Assembly: GCA_046160345.1 (NCBI GenBank)
Contig: JBJXGO010000010.1
Span: forward strand, 162,820-226,819
Reading direction: 5' to 3'
From: M3007 sp046160345
Lineage (GTDB): Bacteria; Bacteroidota; Bacteroidia; Chitinophagales; Saprospiraceae
Length of the DNA stretch: 64,000 nt
The first letter of the stretch is position 1; each line of letters starts with the position of its first letter. Shown here piece by piece: positions 43,676-52,572 of this stretch. Made by a program: the position numbers and the translations under genes. Below the pieces are notes generated by a model. The model had not been told where the DNA came from. It worked only from the letters and a program-made list of their open reading frames with translations, and made no database searches.

Positions 43676-43726
43676 ATGAAATTTAAGGCTTGCATTATTT
43701 CATAACCAATTGCTCCTTTAGTGTGC

Positions 43727-44449
43727 CTAAATTTTAATACCTAACCTTTCCATCATCAAATTTTCGGTTTCTTCTTTCAGGGTTACAATGTCCTGAGTGC
43801 CAAGCCCTTCAGTGGCTATGGGTTCGTCCCAAACGATTCGTACTATTCCGGGGCGCAAACCTGTACCATTGACCGTAATGTGTCGGATATTAATGATCGT
43901 TTGTACGGCCAAAGGAGCACCTGTCTGAATCGCGATCCGGAAAGCCCCGTCAAAGAAAGGCGCTAGTGGCTTGTCGCTATCATTTCGGCTGCCTTCCGGA
44001 TAAATAAAAATGCTCCAACCTTCGGCCAATTGTTGTTTTAATGCTACCACGCTTCTTGCTCGGCTCATCGCGCTGCTTCGATCTACAACCAAGCACATTT
44101 TTCGTACGATAAACCCGAATACCGGGATTTTCAACAATTCCTGTTTGGCTAAAAACCTGAAGACACCCGGAAAGGCGTGACCATTCACGATAAAATCGAG
44201 AGAGGAATTGTGATTGCCCACAATGACATAACTTTTCTTGGGATCGAGTCTTTCCTGGCCTTCTACCTTCAGGTGAATGCCAACGAGCGCCAGAAACAAG
44301 GGAGTAAAAATATGGTGCAGGTAGTAGATATTGTTGCGCAAAGCACGTTTGCCTGGAGCAACAGCCATGTTTATACCAATAATGGGCATGCTCAAGGTCA
44401 TGAGAATCAAAAAAAGTGCCGCAGCATAAAGAGCCCAGATTTTTGCCAT
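43727..44449 (-). CDS. plsC: 1-acyl-sn-glycerol-3-phosphate acyltransferase (second paralogue)
   Basis: The product is 240 residues with two N-terminal membrane segments (about 5-30 and 45-58). Motif I is GNHNSSLDF with His80 and Asp85; motif III is YPEGSRND with Glu152; KKQELLKIPVFG-like AKQELLKIPVFG matches motif II. It is a PlsC-type lysophosphatidate acyltransferase distinct from the copy at 23.5 kb. The ATG at 44449 follows a -7 box by only four bases. It ends 31 bases past the sigma factor's alternative start. Confidence 0.9.
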   Translation of the reverse strand: MAKIWALYAAALFLILMTLSMPIIGINMAVAPGKRALRNNIYYLHHIFTPLFLALVGIHLKVEGQERLDPKKSYVIVGNHNSSLDFIVNGHAFPGVFRFLAKQELLKIPVFGFIVRKMCLVVDRSSAMSRARSVVALKQQLAEGWSIFIYPEGSRNDSDKPLAPFFDGAFRIAIQTGAPLAVQTIINIRHITVNGTGLRPGIVRIVWDEPIATEGLGTQDIVTLKEETENLMMERLGIKI

Positions 44450-44453
44450 GGCG

Positions 44454-44461
44454 CAAAAGTA
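44454..44461 (-). promoter_or_regulatory. -7 box (TACTTTTG) abutting the ATG of the second plsC
   Basis: An exact TAnnTTTG whose last base is four bases before the ATG at 44449, so any transcript from it would be leaderless. The 34-base gap to the upstream gene leaves no -33 TTTG. Confidence 0.35.
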
Positions 44462-44471
44462 GAGATATTAG

Positions 44472-44485
44472 ACAGTTTACAGTTT
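44472..44485. repeat. 7-bp tandem repeat (ACAGTTT x2)
   Basis: Two exact heptamers overlapping the stop codon of the nuclease gene (44484-44486). Similar 7-8 bp tandem repeats lie at other gene ends in this window. Confidence 0.6.
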
Positions 44486-47159
44486 AGTGCGCAAGCAAAG
44501 TGGCATAATCATCCCAGCGCGCATCCTCGTTTTTCATTTCCAAAAGTTCGAAGAGCTGGTCCTGGTAAAGGGCTTCTAATTCAGCTGCAGTTCTGGCAGT
44601 TCGAAGTTCAATTAGTCCTTTTTTTATTTGTTCCAATCGCCAGGCGTAGGTTTTTTCCATTTTCTCAAAGATGGTGTTGCATGCTGCCACATGATCTTCT
44701 CCTCCCCGCCCTGCTACTATGGCTTCCTGGAATGCGCTGGAATTCCGGGCAATCATTTTGCCCTCATCCAAGATAAAATAGGCGGTATGCGGCCATTGCT
44801 CAGTGGGAGGGAGCAGGTGCGCATACAGCACCAATTGAAGGTCTTCTCCGTTTTGAATCAGCTCTTTGCGTCTTTTTACTCCGCTCCATTTTAAGTCAAT
44901 TATTGCTTGTTCATCATCTCGACGAAGTACCAGATCTGCTTTTCCACGAACCGTCATGCCGAGAAAACTTCCTTCTAGTTCCATTTCAGTGTTCTCAACA
45001 ATCCAACGGTTTGACCTAATCAGTGAGATCAGGTTCCAGGCGGCATTTTTAACTTTGGCAAGGAAGGACATTCGCTCTGGTTCACGCCCATAAAGCAATA
45101 ATGTGGCCCCTTCGCGTGGAAGCAAAATCTCTGCTTCTGATTCTACCCATTGATTGAGCGAGAGGCGGTCGATCTGTGTAAGGTCTTCTTTCAACAGTTT
45201 TTCAAAAAAGCGGTGGGCAAGGCTTCCAAGCAGGGTGTTATCGCCCGTCACACTGAGCAGGCCGGATCGATACAAACGTAATTTTTGGCGAAAAAACCAA
45301 CGGTGTGGATAGTAAAAAAGACTGTCCAGGTTTGTGGGAGTCTCGTATTCGCTTTCGGTGAGCAAATCAGGATTTTTAAGGTGTATATGTGGCTTTGGGC
45401 GTGCCGCCGCGCGGGTTGTAATTTGCTCCTGATCAGGTAATTTGAGCCAGTTTGCGAATCGGTTGCGATCATTTTCGCATTCTAAATGGTAACTGAACTC
45501 GTTGATCTCTTCGCCAAAGACCGCCTTGATATCACTGAGCAGGAGCGGCTTTTCGGTCTCTGCTCCATCAACTTGTTCCGGCACAACCAGCAACAAACTC
45601 CCGGAGGTTCGAATCACAGGCCGCATCTGCAACAGTTGATTGCGTTGACTTTGCTGGCGAGGCGTTTCCAGCACAACACCTCTATTTTCAAGGAAGTTGC
45701 GTTCCACTTTCTGCCATTTGTCTGGCGGCGGCGTGCCGTTTTCATAGACACAATTCCACCAAATAAGGTCCTCAACAGGTGCTGCAAAGGCGCCTGGCTT
45801 GTGGATATATTTAAAACATCCGGTTTCTGCAGTGGCCAATTGCATGGGAGATGGCTCATAAATGGTTCGTACGATGCGTTCCAGTTCCAGAAAGCCAATA
45901 CGCTGCTCTGGCAAAGTTTCCAGTAGTTCTCGTATTCGACGAGCTTGTTCGGCCAACACAAGCAGCGATGGGTTGTTGCTTCCGGAAGATTCGTAAAAAT
46001 CAAACGCCCATTCCTGCAAATAACCGTAAAGGGCCACAGCGTCACGCTTGGGCGCTGTACCATCCGCTGGATAACGCCGGCGGTCAAACCAAAAATTGTA
46101 TTGCTTTCTGGCTTCATCCGGGACTTCTGCCCTTTCCAAATAACCGAACACAGCAGCAAACCAGGTGTCGCTGAAAAGCCCTGGCTTTTCAGCGATGACC
46201 CGGGCTATTTCAAGGGCAAGGCCCGAATCCAATGGTTTGAGCGGAAGTGTGACAAATTCCATGATTTTGAACACATCTACGGGCTCCCATAAAAACGCAG
46301 GGGCAAGTTTGAGCACTTGAAGAGACGGTCGCGCAAGGGAGGCAGATAGCACTCCCATCGGAGCAAAACCTTCATTTGACAGGTTTTGCTCCAGAAGAAG
46401 GTTCATTTCAGGCAATAAAAAAACAGGTTGATAGTTGGGGTTGTTACGCAGTGTTTGGGCCAAAAAAGTAGCCGCATCTGAATCGCGACGGGCGTAGAGA
46501 ATTGCCAGTTTGCCCTCACCCGTACCCGTACCATTTTGCAATTTTCCCAATCGGGTGTTGATGGCAGCTTCCCCCCCAAACTTGATATCCATAATTTCGA
46601 TTCCCTGCTGCCGGAAAATTTGCAATGCTCGCTGTATCGCAGGTGACTGCAAGTGCTCCGGTTCATATAACAGAATTTTGTCCAACGCTATTGGCCTGTT
46701 TTTAAGCAATCCCAAAACCTGTTCAAATCGATCTGCATAACCTGCGGCCTGAATTGCCAACTCGGGGTCTTGAAGTTTGTTTTGGAAAAAAACTTCCACA
46801 TCAGCAATATTCTGGAGCCGGGGTGGTATTTCATTTGACTGTAAAAAGTCCCAGCCACCAAGCAGAAGTTCATCACGCCAAGCCAGTAGTGCTTCGGCTG
46901 TGGCGAAACGGTCGGCATCAAAAGAATTTTCAAAAAAAGAGGGTATGGACTTCCCTTTTTCCGACAGGAACTGGCCCAGTGCTTGCCTGTATAACTCGAT
47001 GCGCAGATAAGCCGTATTGTTGCGATAACCCTTTAGCCCAAGTTGTACTTCCAGCCAAAGCAAAAGCTTTTCCGGTCCGGCAAACAATGCCCCTTCCTGA
47101 TCCAGGGTGGGCGGAGCATGCACTATCGAATCAAAATCGTGGCTTAGATGCAGGAACAT
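44484..47159 (-). CDS. AddB/RecB-like PD-(D/E)XK nuclease
   Basis: The product is 891 residues. The N-terminal half (about 1-480) looks like the inactive helicase part of AddB (paired helices, no Walker A), with HLSHDFDSIVH at the start and LLEYEPEHLQSPA-like segments. The C-terminal nuclease has FYPHRWFFRQKL, GSLAHRFFEKLL, GKADLVLRRDDEQ and the catalytic IIDLKW near residue 754, with the RecB-motif Gln/Tyr segment LQLVLYAHLL. AddB with AddA processes DNA ends for recombination. No AddA helicase gene is nearby, so the partner must be elsewhere or the protein works otherwise. Fe-S cysteines typical of AddB were not seen. Confidence 0.82.
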   Translation of the reverse strand: MFLHLSHDFDSIVHAPPTLDQEGALFAGPEKLLLWLEVQLGLKGYRNNTAYLRIELYRQALGQFLSEKGKSIPSFFENSFDADRFATAEALLAWRDELLLGGWDFLQSNEIPPRLQNIADVEVFFQNKLQDPELAIQAAGYADRFEQVLGLLKNRPIALDKILLYEPEHLQSPAIQRALQIFRQQGIEIMDIKFGGEAAINTRLGKLQNGTGTGEGKLAILYARRDSDAATFLAQTLRNNPNYQPVFLLPEMNLLLEQNLSNEGFAPMGVLSASLARPSLQVLKLAPAFLWEPVDVFKIMEFVTLPLKPLDSGLALEIARVIAEKPGLFSDTWFAAVFGYLERAEVPDEARKQYNFWFDRRRYPADGTAPKRDAVALYGYLQEWAFDFYESSGSNNPSLLVLAEQARRIRELLETLPEQRIGFLELERIVRTIYEPSPMQLATAETGCFKYIHKPGAFAAPVEDLIWWNCVYENGTPPPDKWQKVERNFLENRGVVLETPRQQSQRNQLLQMRPVIRTSGSLLLVVPEQVDGAETEKPLLLSDIKAVFGEEINEFSYHLECENDRNRFANWLKLPDQEQITTRAAARPKPHIHLKNPDLLTESEYETPTNLDSLFYYPHRWFFRQKLRLYRSGLLSVTGDNTLLGSLAHRFFEKLLKEDLTQIDRLSLNQWVESEAEILLPREGATLLLYGREPERMSFLAKVKNAAWNLISLIRSNRWIVENTEMELEGSFLGMTVRGKADLVLRRDDEQAIIDLKWSGVKRRKELIQNGEDLQLVLYAHLLPPTEQWPHTAYFILDEGKMIARNSSAFQEAIVAGRGGEDHVAACNTIFEKMEKTYAWRLEQIKKGLIELRTARTAAELEALYQDQLFELLEMKNEDARWDDYATLLAH

Positions 47160-47205
47160 GGCAGGGTTGCTTTACAGAAATATATATTTGTGTAATGAGG
47201 GCAAT

Positions 47206-48693
47206 TCAGGAGAAAGCTTTTCCAATTTTTTCTTTCACCAATTTTTCCAGTCCATTTAAATCTTCCGAAACTCGAAATTTCAGGACTAAAATTGAAAAAA
47301 TCAGCATAAAAAAGCCGGAATGGAACATCAGGTCGAGCAAGTTGTACCCGGTAAAGGGGATAAGCCCTGCTACAAAGTAGGCCAACAGCGCGAGTCCAAC
47401 AGCTTTTAAGGTGTTTGTTGTAAAAGGGAAAAGTCGAAATTTGAGCCATACCAGTCCAATACTAACGGCATTGTAACCAGTTACACTCAGCAAGGTTGCC
47501 AAGGCAGCTCCGGATATACCTAATATTGGAATTAGCCAAATACTGAGCAATATGTTTGTCGATGCCAAAATACTCAACGAAAGCAAAGAATATCGGTAAT
47601 ACTGTGAATAATATACCATATAATTGTTCAAGCCGGTGCCCATTTCTACCACCCTGGAAATACCAATAAACAACAAGACCCATTTTCCAGCGGCCAATTC
47701 CTCTCCATTTGGCAACAGGCCAAACAAACTGTCATTCGATATCCAGATACAGCCAAACAGCAGCAGCCCTGCTACTAAAAGATTGATAGACACGCTTTTG
47801 TAAAGTTTTTCCAATTCCGTTCTATTGTCCTCAGCCAAATATTTGGCTACTGATGAGGCACTTGCTGCATATAGGCTCTTCGTTGGTATTTCAATTACCG
47901 TGGCCAAATAAGCTGCAATAGCGTACACCCCGGCTGCTTTAACCGCACTGAGCGAGCCTACAATAAATACATCTGATTTTGCTGCCACCAGCAAGGCAAA
48001 TCCGCCAAAGGCTCCAAAACCTATGAATTGCAGGATCTCTTTCCTGAGTGTAGGTGTTATAAAAGACCAATTCGGCCGCCAATGCCATTGATCAATATGC
48101 CTTAAGTACAAAATAAGCCCGGTTGTTACCAAAACAGCGTGTATCAGCAATCCGAACATTGCAAGGTCTAATGAGAGCCAGCGCTTCCATACGGCAATTA
48201 GCAACAGGGGCAAAACTAGTTTCTGAGAAAAATCAAGAAGCAGTGAAGGGACTACTATGCGCTTAAAATTGGAGGAATAATTCGAAAGGACACAGCTGGT
48301 GATATAACAAAAAGCAAGCGGAAAACTGATCCACAAATATTCGCGGAGCAAGGGCGACCTTGTTTCCAGGACATTGGAAAGCGGCTCCCAAAACACCCAG
48401 GCCATGAACCCAAAAAATGAGCAACCGATGGCGCACAAGGCAATAAGCAATGGTACAAAACCATGATGCCCTTTTGATTTATTTTCAAACCGTGGAAAAA
48501 AACGAATTGCCACCGCATTTGCTCCAAGCGACATGATCGGCAAGCCTACCATACCAACCGACAACAATACCTGAGCAAGTCCATAAGCCTCCAATGTATG
48601 GGGATAGACAAAAAATGTACTGATAGCACCAATTGCCAAGCCCACAATATTGATGGCAGAATGCTTCAGGCTTTGCCTACGGATTACACCCAT
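47206..48693 (-). CDS. Oligosaccharide flippase, MOP superfamily (Wzx-like)
   Basis: The product is 495 residues with about 13-14 hydrophobic segments (for example NIVGLAIGAISTFFVYPHTLEAYGL, FVPLLIALCAIGCSFFGFMAW, LLVAGLLLFGCIWI). The opening GVIRRQSLKHSAINIVGL and the GLPIMSLGANAVAIRFFPRF stretch fit the polysaccharide-transporter/MATE family. Such proteins move undecaprenyl-linked oligosaccharides across the inner membrane. No wzy or glycosyltransferase cluster surrounds it. A 7-bp tandem repeat sits just upstream of its ATG. Confidence 0.85.
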   Translation of the reverse strand: MGVIRRQSLKHSAINIVGLAIGAISTFFVYPHTLEAYGLAQVLLSVGMVGLPIMSLGANAVAIRFFPRFENKSKGHHGFVPLLIALCAIGCSFFGFMAWVFWEPLSNVLETRSPLLREYLWISFPLAFCYITSCVLSNYSSNFKRIVVPSLLLDFSQKLVLPLLLIAVWKRWLSLDLAMFGLLIHAVLVTTGLILYLRHIDQWHWRPNWSFITPTLRKEILQFIGFGAFGGFALLVAAKSDVFIVGSLSAVKAAGVYAIAAYLATVIEIPTKSLYAASASSVAKYLAEDNRTELEKLYKSVSINLLVAGLLLFGCIWISNDSLFGLLPNGEELAAGKWVLLFIGISRVVEMGTGLNNYMVYYSQYYRYSLLSLSILASTNILLSIWLIPILGISGAALATLLSVTGYNAVSIGLVWLKFRLFPFTTNTLKAVGLALLAYFVAGLIPFTGYNLLDLMFHSGFFMLIFSILVLKFRVSEDLNGLEKLVKEKIGKAFS

Positions 48694-48700
48694 TTTATCT

Positions 48701-48721
48701 TATGAACTATGAACTATGAAA
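48701..48721. repeat. 7-bp tandem repeat (TATGAAC x2, then TATGAAA)
   Basis: Three heptamer units with one mismatch, in the 50-base gap between ccmE and the flippase gene, seven bases upstream of the flippase ATG on the minus strand. Confidence 0.75.
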
Positions 48722-48743
48722 AAGAGGCATAGCGCATCGTAAA

Positions 48744-49139
48744 TCAACCTTGTTTCTCTCGGATGTAAATCTCCTGATCCTTGTATTTTGAAGGACATTT
48801 GAGCAACATATCGGAAGCCGCAAAGGTTTCCCCGTTCATTTTTCCGGTCAGCACGATGGATTCAGAGCGTTCAAAATCTTGAGGCTTGGCTGCCAGGAGC
48901 TCCACGCGACGGATTTCTCCAGCTTCGTCTTTGAGATAAAAAGCCATAAAATTAGGGTCCTTGGACGGGTCGTATTCTACTGGTCGGTCCTTTACGAGTT
49001 CCCCCACAAGTTTTACCTTATCCTCGCTTTGGGCTGCTTGAGAAAAGTTGGCATAGGTGGTAACATCTTTGCTGGCCGATATCAAAATTGCAATAGCCAC
49101 GGCCACAATTACAATGGCAAGGAGATGTGATTTTTTCAT
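48744..49139 (-). CDS. ccmE: Cytochrome c maturation haem chaperone CcmE, CxxxY type
   Basis: The product is 131 residues. One N-terminal TM (about 5-21) anchors a periplasmic OB-fold domain (KVKLVGELVKDRPVEY, FMAFYLKDEAGEIRRVEL, SIVLTGKM). The haem-binding motif is CPSKY (Cys115, Tyr119) in place of the better known His-x3-Tyr. CxxxY CcmE proteins are known from archaea and several bacterial groups and carry haem through the cysteine. CcmE delivers haem to CcmF in system I. No other ccm genes are in the window. Confidence 0.9.
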   Translation of the reverse strand: MKKSHLLAIVIVAVAIAILISASKDVTTYANFSQAAQSEDKVKLVGELVKDRPVEYDPSKDPNFMAFYLKDEAGEIRRVELLAAKPQDFERSESIVLTGKMNGETFAASDMLLKCPSKYKDQEIYIREKQG

Positions 49140-49214
49140 TTTCTGTGTATATTTTTTGAAATATCCTTTTTAAACAATTCAAAACCAAAAGCGTTTGATC
49201 CAAATCAGGTATTT

Positions 49215-50084
49215 TCAATTATTTCTGACAAAGGCTACCCTTAATCCAATCAGCGACTCATCCGTTGCACTTACAAGCACTGCATTGAAGGTATTTTGGC
49301 TGGTCCACCCAACCGTATAGACCTCAAAGGGACCTTCCAGGGCCGTTAATTTTAATTGTCCATCATTTTCCAGTCTCCAATCTCCCCGACTCGTACTCAA
49401 AACCTCTCCAGTGAATGAATTGGCCAATTGGCTTTCATATCGGTTATCTCCTTGGAAAGCAATAACCAGGTTTGCAACTGAAATGCCGTTCATTGATACT
49501 ACACCCTGCCAAAGTCCTACAAATTTATCCTGAAGCCTGCTTTTTGCTTCCACAGGCAATGATTGTGTAGATTCCAAAGGCGCTGCATTCGATTTGTTTT
49601 TATTCTCAGTGGTCGGATTTTGAAGCGTTTGTTGTGTGTTTGTATAAGGGGTTTGAATATTTGAGGCATTATCCCCTGAAGTATCCATGAATAGTTGGGC
49701 CATAACTAAAAGCACCACAACCCCAGCCGCTCCCGTAAGCAAAATGCCCCAAGTTTTCCAGGCTGAACTGGATTGGTTTGATTTATGGGGATAGGAAGGT
49801 GCATTGGAGTATTGTGGCGGCGCCTGAATTACAGAAGGCAACTCGTAGGCAAGCTCAAGGGCTGCCTTCGTTATTCTGTTGAGTTCTAACTGATATGTCT
49901 TGTTGTCAAAAGTTCCCATTCCGAACTTGGTGTTCAACTGTGACAATTGACTTTGAAGCAATACACAATGCTGTTGCTGTTCTTTATCCCTTGCCAAACC
50001 CGAAAGTTGAACCATGCCTTCCAACGCAGTTTGTACTTTACCCTGCTGAATCTGACGAATTATCTCCTGTTTTGTTTGGGCCAT
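49215..50084 (-). CDS. EAD11-like / single TM / extracytoplasmic-domain protein
   Basis: The product is 289 residues. The cytoplasmic first 82 residues form a three- or four-helix bundle (IIRQIQQGKVQTALEGMVQL, LLQSQLSQLNTKFGMGTF, YQLELNRITKAALELAYEL). This matches the effector-associated domain 11 pattern (G.v..AL..L, then LLqs.l..L..k...G..., then lNrI..all.L). A linker leads to a TM at about 112-133, then a low-complexity Asn/Thr stretch, then a beta-rich domain at 185-289 (VGLWQGVVSMNGISVANLVIAF). EADs are adaptor domains that bring effectors together by homotypic contacts. Together the layout suggests a membrane receptor. No enzymatic motif is seen. A second protein of this layout is at 62.9 kb. 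Confidence 0.72.
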   Translation of the reverse strand: MAQTKQEIIRQIQQGKVQTALEGMVQLSGLARDKEQQQHCVLLQSQLSQLNTKFGMGTFDNKTYQLELNRITKAALELAYELPSVIQAPPQYSNAPSYPHKSNQSSSAWKTWGILLTGAAGVVVLLVMAQLFMDTSGDNASNIQTPYTNTQQTLQNPTTENKNKSNAAPLESTQSLPVEAKSRLQDKFVGLWQGVVSMNGISVANLVIAFQGDNRYESQLANSFTGEVLSTSRGDWRLENDGQLKLTALEGPFEVYTVGWTSQNTFNAVLVSATDESLIGLRVAFVRNN

Positions 50085-50104
50085 AATCGCTTGATTTTGT
50101 TTGG

Positions 50105-50112
50105 CAAATATA
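50105..50112 (-). promoter_or_regulatory. -7 box (TATATTTG) of the EAD11-like gene
   Basis: An exact TAnnTTTG, 20 bases upstream of the ATG at 50084 on the minus strand, inside the 54-base gap to the upstream gene. No -33 TTTG was found. Confidence 0.35.
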
Positions 50113-50138
50113 AGGTACGTGGCTTATTATCCGAGCAG

Positions 50139-52361
50139 CTACTTCAATTGGCCTAAGGCAGCCCTAAACTGTTGTGCCCGCGCCCCATCTCCCATTGATT
50201 CGTAAATCTGTGCTGAAAGTTCGTAGGCCGGCTTGAAGCTGGGCGAAATTTGAATGGCTTTCATCAAGTTGTTCAAGGCCGTTTGATCATCCTTTTGGCT
50301 TCTTGCAATAATAGCCAGATAATACCAGGCAGCAGGATTTGAGGATTCTTTTTTTATTGACAACTCAAATTGAGCTTTTGCTTTGGTTGCGTCATTTTTG
50401 TTGAGCCAATACAATCCAACAAGGTTGTTTGCTTGTGCGTCGTCGGGACAAATTTCGATCGTTTTTTCAGCTGCAGCCTTAGCCTCCTCCAATTGGCCAA
50501 TGTTCAACAAAGCCTGAGCAAGGCTTACCCAGGCAATTTCGTTGTCGGGCACATTAGCGATCTCCGCCCTAAACCGTTCAATTGCAGCTGGCCAATCGCC
50601 GAGTTTGCTTGCGGCAATCCCAAGAGCGCAATTACGTCCGTTGTCTTTGAGCACAGCCAGAATGGGCGCAGCTCCAGCTTTTACGATGTGCACAGCATTG
50701 TCCGGTGGCCAGGCCCCTTTTTGCAAGGTGCTGCCATCCAAAAATCGCGTTGGGTAAAGCCCATAATCCCAGGCATCGTCGCAGCGTTTTTCCCATTTCA
50801 GGTATTTCACTTTCACTTTGTCGCCATATTTGCTGGTAAGTTGTTTGGTCGAGTAATACATATTGGTGGCAAGTATCACTACCTCGGGCATATCGGGCTT
50901 CAAAATCCCTTGATTTTCAAGCCATTCGATGCCCTGACGGGTGCTGATACCCCAGTAATCTGTTTCAAATTTTCCGTAAGCGCCCGATGTGCCTCCAACG
51001 ATTGGATTAAAATAGACATAGGGCATTTTCGGGTTTTGGGCAATAAAGGCCGCTGCATCTATGGAGCACAGCCCAAGTGCCCCATAGACCGCCCATACAC
51101 CGTATTTTTTTGAAGAAAAAATTTCAGCCATTTCATTCCAAAACAAGGCAGCACATGCAACCATGGGCGGATAAGCAAAAGTCAAGTGCCTCCAGCCGTC
51201 GTGAATGACAGAATTTTTGTAAACTACATAAAATACTGGAAAAACCGCTGCAAACAAGGCCAAACCAACCCACAACGGATTCAGCCTTCGAGATAACCTG
51301 GGGAATATTATGCCGAATCCGATAAGCCCCAAAAGCGCCGAAATCGGAATCGTGTAGCCGATCCATTTAATAGCATAATTCCAGGGTGTTTTATCGGACA
51401 TCATATTTACCCCCTCAAACAAAACCCTGATCTTGACCTCCAAATCAGAAAATTTTGAAAGCGCTACAAAAGGATTATTAAGCGGCTCCTGCAACGCGTA
51501 CGGCCAAAAAAGTAGGGCCAAAACGTAGCCTGCCGCTGCAACACTGAGCGTTATTAAAGCGTATTTTTTCAAATTTTGAATATTTGAAAAAGCCTTGAGC
51601 CCACCGTTTTTAAACAAAAAATGCAGGCCTGCAAACATGCCAAAAATACCAAAAGACAGCAAACCACCCGCACGAGTACCCAATGCAATGCCCAGGCCAA
51701 GCACCAACCCAAACAGGTTCCAACGGCGTGGATCAGGCATTCGCTCCAGCACCGCAACCATGTTGTAAATAGCCATCATATAGCCCGCTGCGAAAGGAAT
51801 ATCCTTCGGATTCATTAGTGAATCGCCCACAAAACGAGGAGATATGAGCATGATGATCAAAGTGATAATGCCTGCACGTTGCCCGGCAACAAGGCACGCG
51901 AACAACGCAGCGCACAGCATGGCTACCCAGCCAAGCACTGCGCTTGAAGCATGACGCACGTTATGGTATGCATGATCGCTTGGCTGAAACCCAAGAACTT
52001 TATTGGCAAATCCAGTTGCAGTTTCAAAAAAACCGCCATAGAGGTGCATATTACCATCAGGTATGTTCAATGCAGCAGTATCCTTTCCAAAGGTGGTGTA
52101 ATAATTTACCAGCTTTTGGGAATAATCCACCTGGAACTTGTCGTCAGCGTTGATGCCGGAACCAAACGAAAGTGTGAGCAGCAGAAGCAGGCCTAGTACA
52201 GCAAGGCTCCAAAAGACTTTGTGCAATCTTGGGTCATCTGCTGGGAGTTCAGCGCGTTCGAACCAGTTTTTTGCCGGACTTGCGCTCGTGATGCGGGCCT
52301 GTTTATTGGTTGTTGAAGCCTGTATGCGACTTTTAGGGTTGGACTTGCCTGATTTTGCCAT
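50139..52361 (-). CDS. GT39-like glycosyltransferase with C-terminal TPR
   Basis: The product is 740 residues from the ATG at 52361. After a Lys/Ser-rich tail and TM1 (about 50-68) comes a periplasmic loop with YSQKLVNYYTTFGKD and the pair NPKDIPF, typical of PMT/GT39 GT-C enzymes. About 10 more TM segments follow. A soluble domain (about 400-600) precedes three TPRs at the end (AWVSLAQALLNIGQLEEAKAA, NLVGLYWLNKNDATKAKAQF, AWYYLAIIARSQKDDQTAL). Transfer of a sugar from a polyprenyl phosphate is the family reaction; the substrate here is not readable. GT-C plus TPR is a known Bacteroidota fusion. Confidence 0.82.
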   Translation of the reverse strand: MAKSGKSNPKSRIQASTTNKQARITSASPAKNWFERAELPADDPRLHKVFWSLAVLGLLLLLTLSFGSGINADDKFQVDYSQKLVNYYTTFGKDTAALNIPDGNMHLYGGFFETATGFANKVLGFQPSDHAYHNVRHASSAVLGWVAMLCAALFACLVAGQRAGIITLIIMLISPRFVGDSLMNPKDIPFAAGYMMAIYNMVAVLERMPDPRRWNLFGLVLGLGIALGTRAGGLLSFGIFGMFAGLHFLFKNGGLKAFSNIQNLKKYALITLSVAAAGYVLALLFWPYALQEPLNNPFVALSKFSDLEVKIRVLFEGVNMMSDKTPWNYAIKWIGYTIPISALLGLIGFGIIFPRLSRRLNPLWVGLALFAAVFPVFYVVYKNSVIHDGWRHLTFAYPPMVACAALFWNEMAEIFSSKKYGVWAVYGALGLCSIDAAAFIAQNPKMPYVYFNPIVGGTSGAYGKFETDYWGISTRQGIEWLENQGILKPDMPEVVILATNMYYSTKQLTSKYGDKVKVKYLKWEKRCDDAWDYGLYPTRFLDGSTLQKGAWPPDNAVHIVKAGAAPILAVLKDNGRNCALGIAASKLGDWPAAIERFRAEIANVPDNEIAWVSLAQALLNIGQLEEAKAAAEKTIEICPDDAQANNLVGLYWLNKNDATKAKAQFELSIKKESSNPAAWYYLAIIARSQKDDQTALNNLMKAIQISPSFKPAYELSAQIYESMGDGARAQQFRAALGQLK

Positions 52362-52524
52362 GGTGTTTTCTTGTTCAAAAAAGCGGCCACAAGGTAGGCA
52401 AAGTTGGCGCATTGTAAAATGATGAACATCCGAAGGAATGGATGCAGTGGTAGATGAAAGCGTATTTAACTAAATTCGATTGAAAGATATATTGAGGGAA
52501 CGGTGGGTTTTTGAAAGGGAAAAC

Positions 52525-52532
52525 TACTTTTG
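52525..52532 (+). promoter_or_regulatory. -7 box (TACTTTTG) upstream of the PorP/SprF gene
   Basis: This exact match is 40 bases upstream of the ATG at 52573. A TTTG at 52510-52513 is too close (11 bases) to count as -33. Confidence 0.35.
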
Positions 52533-52572
52533 TGATTCAAAATCATTTGTAACCATCCAAGCTAAATTAATC

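Noticed and set aside
43633..43695. Longer form of the ECF sigma factor
   Set aside because: The -7 box at 43668-43675 lies inside it and the extra residues have no sigma region.
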